Shown piece after piece: positions 9,377 to 17,183 of a stretch of 28,204 nucleotides of DNA; the stretch's first letter is position 1, and each line of letters opens with the position of its first letter. Under the pieces are notes generated by a model, which did no database searches, had not been told where the DNA came from, and was given only the letters and a program-made list of their open reading frames with translations. Source of the stretch: Stramenopiles sp. TOSAG23-2 (lineage: Eukaryota; Sar); the NCBI GenBank assembly GCA_900128395.1, contig LT649404.1:1-28204 (forward strand). The letters run 5' to 3'. The translations under genes were made by a program, and so were the position numbers.

Positions 9377-11401
9377 TTAATCATCATCATCACCGTCTGA
9401 ATAATCAGAATCTGAATCATTTGTTCTATCTTTCCACTCTGATCCATCTAAATTACGTTGTTTCAAATTACCAGCCCAGAAATGTTCCACTGATCCATTA
9501 GCAACTAATAATCCTTTAACTTTGTAGATAAATTCCTCCAAACTTTTCTTAACCCCAGGAACTAAACCTGCAATGGCACTATTTTTCTTTTCATTTTTTC
9601 CATAACTGCAAATATTATGAACTTGCCTGGTTGAAGTTTGCAATGCTTTGAAAAAAGAAACGACGTCTTCTTGCTTCGAACCATAGCATGCATTGAAAAA
9701 TTCCATATTCTTGTTGACAATGTCTACAAATGTACGCATGTTTTTCAAGACATTTGTCATCATGCTTACAGTAACAAGCGAATCACTTTTTGTTAATGAA
9801 ACGACTGTTTGTAGGTGAACTGCAATTTTTCGAAGCTGGAACAAAACAATCTTTTGATTTCCATTTTTAAAATCAACTTTACGCAACGTATTAACTAATG
9901 ATTCCAATAATTTCACGAAAAAAATCGGCACAGATTGCTTTGTCATCGTCGGAAATTGTTCAACGACATCTGATGGCGAATCTAGTTCTAAAAATTGCGA
10001 TAGGACATCTTGTACAAGATATTCAACAGCATCCAATGAATTCTTTGCGTGATGCAAATGCAAATTCAACGTCCAACCTAGATTACCCATTTTATATTTA
10101 AATTTGTCTGCCCCTGCACCTACGCTCTCTAATTTCCAATTTTTTTCGAGTATTCTTCTACACAATTGACTGAGTTGGATGGAAACCAATTGATCATCAG
10201 TAATGCTATCTTCACCATCCTCATCAAGCACGCGCTCTTTTCTATTTAAAGATTCTTTTCGTGCAAATTTTTGCAAATTAGCAATCGCTTCCATAGCTTC
10301 TAATAATGGCAAAACATCATTATCAATACTTGGCAATAAAGTATAAATCTCATGCAAGCTTTCGAACACCAATTGGCAAGACGTGAACAACGATTTGTAT
10401 GGTGACAAGTCTTCGGATTCTTCATTTAAATGATCATCACTGCTTTCATCAAACATTTTCAATGCTTTCGATAAAAGCAAAGCTCCTTCACGAGACCGTT
10501 TTAATTCATCGCATTTACACATTATTTTAACGCAAGAAAATATTTTGTGAACGCATGGCAATAATAAACTTTTATCCAAATCATCTTTTACTGATAATAA
10601 AACTATATCATCATCATCATTATCATCATCATCATCTATAACTAGACTGTTGCCGCTAGTACGTTTTTTTAAATATTCTTTCAAGTCTTGAAAACATAAA
10701 CTGACTGTTTGCAAGACGGAAGGTTGATAAAATTCACGTGAATTTTGTACACATTCGATGTTTTCAGTAAATATCTCCAATAATTTCTCTGCCGACATAT
10801 TTTTCATATTATCATTTACTGGTTGTTTCTTCTTTACACTTGCTAAAAATGAAGAGTTACTACTACTCTTTGGTAAACATTGTTCATACCATTTTAAGAT
10901 ATGATCTAAAATGAAATTTAACAATTTTGGACTCAATTCACATTTTGTACGTGAAAATGTTTCTTGATTTGTGTCTAACAATTTTCGTTCTAAATCCGAC
11001 AAACATACAATATGTGCAACTTCAGCGTCTAACGGTCTTAAACTTTCATATATAATATCATACGTTTCGATATCATTATTATTATTATTATAACCGGCAG
11101 TCTTTGCAGTAGAAGTAGTAGTAGTAGTAGTTGTTGTTGTTGTTGTTGTTGTAGTTGCTGTTATTGTGGATGAATTCTGTTGGGGATTAACATCATCATC
11201 GTCATCATCGTCTTCATCATCACTATCATCGTCGTCGTCATCATCTTCCTCATCATTATTAATATCCTTCTTTTTCTTCTTTTTCGGTTTAATTTTCTTT
11301 TTCGGTTTCATTTTTCTCCCATTACCATTATTTCCTTTCGATTTTTTTGACATACCACTGCGACCATTCCTTTTCCTTTTTGCACCACCCATGCTAGACA
11401 T
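9377..11401 (-). CDS. FANCD2: Fanconi anaemia D2 protein, C-terminal third
   Basis: A 674-residue frame that continues FANCD2. Its first 100 residues are a disordered Lys-, Asp- and Thr-rich region at the place where human FANCD2 is also disordered. The rest is helical and ends with FWAGNLKQRNLDGSEW and an acidic tail, matching the FWLGNLKNRDLQ block and acidic end of the family. It is open upstream of its first ATG, so it need not start there. Skipping one base in the C run at 11418-11424 joins the two parts exactly at the conserved Tyr-x-Pro-Pro. Together they give about 1640 residues, against about 1450 in human; the excess lies in low-complexity inserts. Confidence 0.88.
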   Translation of the reverse strand: MSSMGGAKRKRNGRSGMSKKSKGNNGNGRKMKPKKKIKPKKKKKKDINNDEEDDDDDDDSDDEDDDDDDDVNPQQNSSTITATTTTTTTTTTTTTTSTAKTAGYNNNNNDIETYDIIYESLRPLDAEVAHIVCLSDLERKLLDTNQETFSRTKCELSPKLLNFILDHILKWYEQCLPKSSSNSSFLASVKKKQPVNDNMKNMSAEKLLEIFTENIECVQNSREFYQPSVLQTVSLCFQDLKEYLKKRTSGNSLVIDDDDDNDDDDIVLLSVKDDLDKSLLLPCVHKIFSCVKIMCKCDELKRSREGALLLSKALKMFDESSDDHLNEESEDLSPYKSLFTSCQLVFESLHEIYTLLPSIDNDVLPLLEAMEAIANLQKFARKESLNRKERVLDEDGEDSITDDQLVSIQLSQLCRRILEKNWKLESVGAGADKFKYKMGNLGWTLNLHLHHAKNSLDAVEYLVQDVLSQFLELDSPSDVVEQFPTMTKQSVPIFFVKLLESLVNTLRKVDFKNGNQKIVLFQLRKIAVHLQTVVSLTKSDSLVTVSMMTNVLKNMRTFVDIVNKNMEFFNACYGSKQEDVVSFFKALQTSTRQVHNICSYGKNEKKNSAIAGLVPGVKKSLEEFIYKVKGLLVANGSVEHFWAGNLKQRNLDGSEWKDRTNDSDSDYSDGDDDD

Positions 11402-11402
11402 G

Positions 11403-14303
11403 TTAACTGCTGATGGTGGGGGGGCGATAAGTTGGGTGAGCGCCTATAGCGATTCTCAATTTTGATTCTAAGTTAAGTAAGTGATTTCCTCGCAAAAAAA
11501 TTTTAGATCTCATCTCCATATCCAACTCTTTTACAAACGAATTTAACATTTCCCGTACCCAATTGACGGCAACGAATAATGAATTGCATATTAAATCTTT
11601 AACAGCATATGATTTTGTACCTAATACTCTTAAAATGCTATCGTCAAATAATGCCAAGGGACATCCTAAACATGCATCAACGCCACTAAGATCGCCATTC
11701 ACTTCCATTTCCAGCACTGATATTAAACGAAATAAAGGGCACATTGACCAGACGTTATTATCATCGTTCAAACGTCTATTTGCAAATAATGGTAAAATGT
11801 TTACAGCAACTTGAGCATGATTGAGATCTAAATTCAATTCAAATCGACGTATTACACTACCCCCATAATACGTCACAGTAGTTTGTTCGTTACTTTCATC
11901 ATCATTTCCACGATTCTTTTTCTTCTTTCGCATGGTAGTACTGCTATTATTACTGTCATTTTTTTTATCTTCGTCATCCCTTGAAGCATTATCATCTGGA
12001 TTCATTGTATTGCTTTCCTCACTTAAATCGTCATTCGGAATATCTAAAAAACATTGATTTTCCAAACGAGATGAAAATGTGTCCATCAATATATTTAATA
12101 ACGCTTTGGACAATCCGAATTTTCCATAACGTTTTGTAGAAATTACCAATGCAAGCTCTTCGTAAAACATTGACATCGAATTCATATCGCCACTTGATTT
12201 AGAACAATTATCTTGCAACATACGTAGCATATCTAAAGTTAATTTACTAAATGGTGAATCTTGTCCATCTGTGTCTCTTAAAGTATGACTTTGTGAAGAC
12301 TGTGAGCCCATATTCATCATCATGGTCATACTACTTTGTGAGCCACCAACAGAACCAAAATCATTTGCAAATGCTTTTTCAGTGGATGAAACTACACATA
12401 AGATGGCAACGCCGCCAACAATGCCAACTTTTTTAATATGTTGCACAGTACTTGCTAACATTTTTCGAATAATTATGGTTATTTCATCAATGCTACCACT
12501 CGCAGTACTAACTGTCCCATTGTAGGAAGATGGTAACGATAAACTAGTCAAAATATTAAACACACTACGTTGTTGCTCCGTGCTTAAATATTCAACATAA
12601 TCCAATAAACCACGTATAAATGCAGTGAATTTTTTTAATCCTTTGCATAATTGAGCATCAATAACTAAACCTTCCATCGTTTTCAATGCACTTTGAATTT
12701 CATAGTTTACTCCAGATCCAATATGTGTAATCAAACTTCCTACGATTTCTTGGCGATGATAATCGCTTGAAAATTCACTGAACATCGTTGCATAAAGGGA
12801 TTCTCCAACAGCTCGTATATATTGCCCCGTTTTTGCACCAGTTCGTACATAAAAAAATGAAGATGCAACATCTAGAAAATTACTAAATAATGGAGTGAGT
12901 GCTGTGGAATGCCCAGTTAATACACGTTTAATAAAATCGTTTGGCAAGCCATCAACCACAGACGCTTTTTTCTTCAATAGCTTTTCAACATTACCTTGAT
13001 ATGATTTCGTACTATGCAATGAAACCAGCACCCATATATCAATTGTACAAAGTGGATTTAATTGAGTATTAACAGATGATTGTTCTAAAAGTTTTAACCA
13101 TTGAATGACCACATCTTGTCTATAGCGCAATGATGAGCGAAATGCTTCGAGTAATAACGATTCAGAGGAAGATCGTTCATCACCATCTTGCACAATCATA
13201 CCACGATTTGTATTGGTAATATCGATTAAGCGACTTAAATGTTTACGAATCATGTTTAAAATATTAGTAGTATTATCTTCATTGCATCCACTTATTAAAA
13301 AACGTAATATAATCGGTAAATCTTCGATGGATGAAGATGCAAGCATATTCAACACACGTTCAGTTGCTTCCTCTTTTTTTACATCTGATAAATACAAATT
13401 TGAAATTGAATCTAAAACGGAGACTGTTAAAGTTATTTCATTTTCCATAATTTCAAATAATTTTTCAACAACAGATTCTTGCTCGTCATCATCAATAATA
13501 TCAGGTATCATAGCTATGATATCTCGTTGAGATTCAATTGGGCAAATGTCAAGGCATTCTAATAATTTATTAGCCAATTGGCGATTATTATAAACATGTT
13601 CAATCCATTGAAGCTGAGATAGGATAATTTTTGTCATGTTTTTGCCGTTGTTGTTGTTGATACTATTATTGTTTTCATCACCATCGCTTCCATCTCCATC
13701 CTCCCCAGCACAAATAACCATTGTCTCTAACAATACATCAATTAAATCTGTTTGTACCGTTTCAAACTTTAAAAGTGTTCGAAAAAGACTGTTTCCTCCA
13801 TCAGTAAAGTCTTCGTATTTATCATTGCTGTTATTATTATCGCTACTATTGTCATCTTCCATGTCCTCAACAATCATTGCATCGTCATTGTTGTTGTTCA
13901 TATTACCATCCTGTTTATGGTTTCCAATATATAATGGTTCGATAAAACATAATAAATTGGACGTTTCCATAGTTATATACTCACGTATTGATGATACAAA
14001 TTGTTCACCTCGATCCAATGATTTTTTCAATAAACTTTCAATCTTTTGTTCCAATTCGTTAAGATTAGATTTAGTTGCAAAATGTTTCTTATTACTTTCA
14101 TTTTTTAAAAATACAATTCCAGCTTTGCTAAGCAAATCAAGGCAAGGATTATTTTGATATTCTTCAGCTGAATCGCATAATGGTGTTGTTGGTGTTTCTT
14201 TTCTAGTTGTTGTTGTTGTTGATGATGATGCTACTGGAGTATCAGGGATGTTACTATTATTTTGTGAATTTTCACTACTATTTGCTTGTTGCGTTCCTGA
14301 CAT
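11403..14303 (-). CDS. FANCD2: Fanconi anaemia D2 protein, N-terminal two thirds
   Basis: A 966-residue frame that aligns by eye with FANCD2 across its length. Matches include SKAGIVFLKNE near the start, ILSQLQWIEHV followed by IPDIIDDDEQ, the FIRGLLDYVEYLS block, and the CPLFRLISVLEME / GCPLALFDD region near the end. FANCD2 pairs with FANCI as a DNA clamp in interstrand crosslink repair and is activated by monoubiquitination. At the equivalent of human K561 (VKGILDY) this protein has Arg (codon 12612-12614, residue 564). Acidic Asn/Asp loops are inserted at about 140-165 and 210-225. The ATG at 14303 is used because the longer frame needs a GTG. The frame stops right after a run of seven C where the human protein continues; the rest lies at 9377-11401. 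Confidence 0.9.
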   Translation of the reverse strand: MSGTQQANSSENSQNNSNIPDTPVASSSTTTTTRKETPTTPLCDSAEEYQNNPCLDLLSKAGIVFLKNESNKKHFATKSNLNELEQKIESLLKKSLDRGEQFVSSIREYITMETSNLLCFIEPLYIGNHKQDGNMNNNNDDAMIVEDMEDDNSSDNNNSNDKYEDFTDGGNSLFRTLLKFETVQTDLIDVLLETMVICAGEDGDGSDGDENNNSINNNNGKNMTKIILSQLQWIEHVYNNRQLANKLLECLDICPIESQRDIIAMIPDIIDDDEQESVVEKLFEIMENEITLTVSVLDSISNLYLSDVKKEEATERVLNMLASSSIEDLPIILRFLISGCNEDNTTNILNMIRKHLSRLIDITNTNRGMIVQDGDERSSSESLLLEAFRSSLRYRQDVVIQWLKLLEQSSVNTQLNPLCTIDIWVLVSLHSTKSYQGNVEKLLKKKASVVDGLPNDFIKRVLTGHSTALTPLFSNFLDVASSFFYVRTGAKTGQYIRAVGESLYATMFSEFSSDYHRQEIVGSLITHIGSGVNYEIQSALKTMEGLVIDAQLCKGLKKFTAFIRGLLDYVEYLSTEQQRSVFNILTSLSLPSSYNGTVSTASGSIDEITIIIRKMLASTVQHIKKVGIVGGVAILCVVSSTEKAFANDFGSVGGSQSSMTMMMNMGSQSSQSHTLRDTDGQDSPFSKLTLDMLRMLQDNCSKSSGDMNSMSMFYEELALVISTKRYGKFGLSKALLNILMDTFSSRLENQCFLDIPNDDLSEESNTMNPDDNASRDDEDKKNDSNNSSTTMRKKKKNRGNDDESNEQTTVTYYGGSVIRRFELNLDLNHAQVAVNILPLFANRRLNDDNNVWSMCPLFRLISVLEMEVNGDLSGVDACLGCPLALFDDSILRVLGTKSYAVKDLICNSLFVAVNWVREMLNSFVKELDMEMRSKIFLRGNHLLNLESKLRIAIGAHPTYRPPTISS
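11418..11424. other. FANCD2: Homopolymer (G7) at the FANCD2 frame break
   Basis: Seven G on the plus strand (seven C in the gene) mark the point where the two FANCD2 frames meet. Six (or nine) would make a single open frame through Arg-Pro-Pro-Pro-Ser. No GT-AG intron is visible at the break. Confidence 0.8.
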
Positions 14304-14501
14304 GGTTGTCTGTTTGAAACTTATACGATGTGTCAGCACTTTCGTATTTCTCCTTTGTTATTTTTTTTTGTTTTTTATAGATCTAGACACACTTTTTTTG
14401 TTTTCTGTTTGTGTACTTTTGTTTTCATTCAATTTTAAATATGTAAAATAACAGCCATTCTGGAGTTGCTCTGATTTACTGATGATTTTTCCATTGTGCT
14501 A

Positions 14502-14509
14502 TTCCCGCC
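14502..14509. promoter_or_regulatory. E2F-like site upstream of FANCD2
   Basis: TTCCCGCC about 200 bp before the FANCD2 start matches the E2F/DP consensus. In many eukaryotes E2F drives S-phase expression of DNA repair genes. It stands out as GC-rich in an AT-rich gap. Motif match only. Confidence 0.4.
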
Positions 14510-14514
14510 TAAAT

Positions 14515-14593
14515 ACGACTATTACCTGTCGGACTACGTATATAATAGTCGTCTATTGTACAACAACAGGTGGTAGACTCCTCGTAGACGACT
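14515..14593. repeat. Nested inverted repeats upstream of FANCD2
   Basis: ACGACTATT (14515-14523) is complementary to AATAGTCGT (14544-14552). The overlapping AGTCGTCTA (14547-14555) is complementary to TAGACGACT (14585-14593). The middle arm can therefore pair with either side. CAGGTGGTA (14567-14575) lies in the second loop. It may be a cluster of binding sites for one factor that reads AGTCGT. Confidence 0.7.
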
Positions 14594-15371
14594 GATATTC
14601 TACAGAACAGTACATATAGCTATTACACTATTTTATTCGAAGCAGTACGAAAAGCCAGAGAGAGAAGCTAAATCCAGGCTAACCACAGCCTACATATAGA
14701 AGCTATAACTCGATTTACGTTATATTCCCATCCACGTGTGGAGAAGCTATACTTAGTGTAAATCCCTTGTGTTCTTACTATACAAAATAACATACTTAGA
14801 GATGTACCATCCATAAGTCCTAAAATATATATGAGTATGAAAATTAGTATATTGTACTCATACCTATATATAAGGTGTTTGTCAAAAAAAAGATGTGCGT
14901 GATTTTATTTTTGGATTTATTCGATAACTAAGAGTCTATAGTAGAGTAATCAATTAGGATAAAAAATAGCCGCAAAATGGACAAATTAAAAATATCTACT
15001 AGCAGCCAAACTACTGTAGTAAACCGGATTTATTGAGGATAAAATTTAATATGATAATATCACTAGGGAAGAAAGTCATGACCTTTTTTTTAGCATGAGG
15101 TATAGGCATATATATTGGTAGTCTTTTACTATACTATATTTTATGTTGGTAACACTCAACATGTTCCAAAAAATTGAATAATAAAAGATATATATAAAGT
15201 TTAAACAACAAATAAATAGAATGTAAAATGTTTATACATAGCATACATAAAAACCCATAAGGACACTACTGAAAACATCTAGAGGCATTTTATTAAACGT
15301 CTCTTACATACGTGCGTATCGTATAATTATAGATCCATTTATTTAGTTGTTATACGTAATTCTGTTGATAA

Positions 15372-15391
15372 ATACAATATAAATATTGTAT
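15372..15391. repeat. 20-bp palindrome with 2-base loop
   Basis: Arms of nine bases (ATACAATAT and ATATTGTAT) separated by AA, in the non-coding flank left of the element's first gene. It could form a small cruciform or bind a dimeric protein. No role is known. Confidence 0.85.
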
Positions 15392-15710
15392 AAATCGCCT
15401 AAAAAACTAGTTGGTTTTATTATTTCATAAAGTAAAAAAGTAACATATTTTCATATAACTATAAAAAAATACACATACGTATCAAAATTACATTTATTTG
15501 TTTGCCTAGGACACATTTGACATCCATTGACACATTTATTACGCCCACGCGTCTTATTTGGATAGGTGAAAAAATCAGTAGGTAAAAAAAGAAAAGAAAT
15601 TTGACTAGTGATATTTACCTTCTAGTTTGTTTTATTTTAAGTAAATATTGGGTTCCTACCACATATAATAAAGACTTGTGGTGATATTAAGAAAGATAAC
15701 ATAAACGACG

Positions 15711-16712
15711 ATGAAATATATTGCGACATCCCTACTTTCCTTTTTTGCTGTCACATTAGCAATTAGTGATGCTTTGACTACATGCGAAGAACCAGAGATT
15801 AGTACATTTACTATCAATTTATTGAATATCAATCCAACCATATTTGTCCCAGAAACAAATAGCAGAACTTGTACAAACAAGAAAAGGATTGAAAAAAAAA
15901 AACCAAAGTCATTACAAGAGGAAATTAACAGTATAGAAGAAACTATCCGGCGTATCAATATGAAAGCAACAAATGCTAGGAAATATGTAGAAGACGGTTA
16001 TAGTGATAAGATAAATAGATTATCAATCCTTGAAGGAAAAATTCAAAATGTATCTGTAAAACTGGAAAAAGCGAAAAAAAATAAGGATGCCACAAAATCC
16101 AGAACACTATACAATCAACTTGTAAAATATGTTAAAGAATTTGATACTATAGACAAAGTATGGCGTTCAGTTTTACGTTTGTCAAAATCATTGCCAATCT
16201 TCATTAAAAAAATCAAGACAGAAATTGATGAAGCATTTGATAATAATAACTATGATAAGGTGGATAAATTACAATTAATACTTAAGAAGGGGGAAAATGT
16301 GTTGAAGAAAATAAATCAATGTGAAATATATTTTATGTGGCAGGATCGAAAAAAACATGGATTTTATGAAGACGATAGTTACAGGGATTATAAATTTTGT
16401 ATTGATGGCAAATTTAAATCAAAAAGTGAAATGTTAGCTGCCCGTAATAATGGTTTTACCAACCGGAAAACGTACATGGCATTTTGGGAATTAGGGTTTT
16501 ATAATTACAATGAGTTAGATGATTATAAATTTTATATTGATGGCAAATTTAAATCAAAAAGTGAAATGTTAGCTGCCCGTAATTATGGTTTTACCAACCG
16601 TGAAGAATATTTACCGCAGAAAAGAAGAGATGCAGCCGCCGTAGGGATTTTCGTAATCGTTATTTTATCTGTTTTTCTTATACATGGCATTATTAGATCA
16701 TATGACTATTAA
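15711..16712 (+). CDS. Secreted or membrane-anchored coiled-coil protein with internal duplication
   Basis: A 333-residue protein starting with a clear signal peptide (basic start, then SLLSFFAVTLAISDA). A charged region predicted as coiled coil (about residues 60-215) follows. Two nearly identical 27-residue repeats (226-252 and 271-297, core DGKFKSKSEMLAARN) come next, then a single membrane helix (about 308-327) with a short tail. The topology suggests a type I membrane protein with its coiled part in the ER lumen, outside the cell or on a virion envelope. No family is recognised. The 80-bp DNA repeats behind the duplication differ at only a few bases, so it is recent. It is the first gene of the element, in the same direction as the primase-helicase gene. 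Confidence 0.75.
   Translation: MKYIATSLLSFFAVTLAISDALTTCEEPEISTFTINLLNINPTIFVPETNSRTCTNKKRIEKKKPKSLQEEINSIEETIRRINMKATNARKYVEDGYSDKINRLSILEGKIQNVSVKLEKAKKNKDATKSRTLYNQLVKYVKEFDTIDKVWRSVLRLSKSLPIFIKKIKTEIDEAFDNNNYDKVDKLQLILKKGENVLKKINQCEIYFMWQDRKKHGFYEDDSYRDYKFCIDGKFKSKSEMLAARNNGFTNRKTYMAFWELGFYNYNELDDYKFYIDGKFKSKSEMLAARNYGFTNREEYLPQKRRDAAAVGIFVIVILSVFLIHGIIRSYDY
16386..16600. repeat. Two 80-bp direct repeats, 135 bp apart
   Basis: Positions 16386-16465 and 16521-16600 are nearly identical and in the same frame (period 45 codons). They encode the duplicated block of the membrane protein. Confidence 0.9.
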
Positions 16713-16912
16713 TAGTATCAATCAGAAAATTAGCGAATTCTATAGATATGCAGGAGAGGATCCGTTAGATTTAGCATATAACGTCGCCAATACAATTTGT
16801 CTTCCGTGTACCTACTCAAATGAAAAAGGAGATCATTGCACTCATACGTTCAGAAGGTGGAAAGGCATATTTGCATGAAGCAAACGGTTGGCATAAAAAC
16901 TGGTTAGGGTGA
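16702..16912 (+). pseudogene. Possible frameshifted remnant of a small gene
   Basis: The frame from the ATG at 16684 (or 16702) reads protein-like sequence such as ISEFYRYAGEDPLDLAYN, but turns Cys/His-rich and ends at 16878. A different frame over about 16780-16912 reads KKEIIALIRSEGGKAYLHEA and ends NGWHKNWLG with a stop at 16910-16912. The two halves look like one small protein broken by a single-base shift near 16780. It overlaps the end of the membrane-protein gene. No family is recognised, and the intact 64-residue frame 16684-16878 is the alternative reading. Confidence 0.3.
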
Positions 16913-17118
16913 TTTAAATCGCTAAAATTATAATTAATGACCGATGTGTGTTATAAAAACGGTTACCATTAAAAAGGTATGACTACTTCTTAAGTTTTAA
17001 GTTGTATCATTAAGCAATTGTACCATGATATTTTTTTGAAAATTTGGTTTGGAAAATCCAACCTCCCAATGATATATCCATTGTTTTTTTTGAATGCTAT
17101 GTCCATGCTAATTTTGTC

Positions 17119-17124
17119 ACGCGT
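17119..17124. promoter_or_regulatory. ACGCGT box upstream of primase-helicase
   Basis: ACGCGT matches the MluI cell-cycle box used by MBF-type S-phase regulators. It lies 59 bp before the primase-helicase ATG and just upstream of its TATA box. The same hexamer lies 158 bp before the first element gene (15547-15552). Such CpG-rich hexamers are rare in this AT-rich DNA. Motif match only. Confidence 0.3.
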
Positions 17125-17152
17125 AATCCGGAACATATCAATTTTTTGATAG

Positions 17153-17160
17153 TATAAATA
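17153..17160 (+). promoter_or_regulatory. TATA box of primase-helicase gene
   Basis: TATAAATA ending 23 nt before the ATG at 17184. The same octamer and nearly the same spacing occur upstream of the gene at 21219. The 5' leader would be very short. Confidence 0.55.
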
Positions 17161-17183
17161 GTCCCAATTTGGTTTTATATATT

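Larger units (their letters stand above)
14304..15710. other. Long non-coding stretch: FANCD2 promoter and left flank of the element
   Basis: About 1.4 kb without a supportable gene. The first 300 bp hold the E2F-like site and nested inverted repeats expected of the FANCD2 promoter. An imperfect hairpin (ATGAGTA / TACTCAT) lies at about 14829-14867. A near-perfect 20-bp palindrome (ATACAATAT-AA-ATATTGTAT) lies at 15372-15391, and an ACGCGT at 15547-15552. The left end of the element probably lies in this stretch, but no terminal repeat marks it. Confidence 0.45.

Noticed and set aside
14977-15036. Short frame MDKLKISTSSQTTVVNRIY in the left flank
   Set aside because: Only 19 codons with no continuation in other frames that I can support; may be a relic but cannot be shown.
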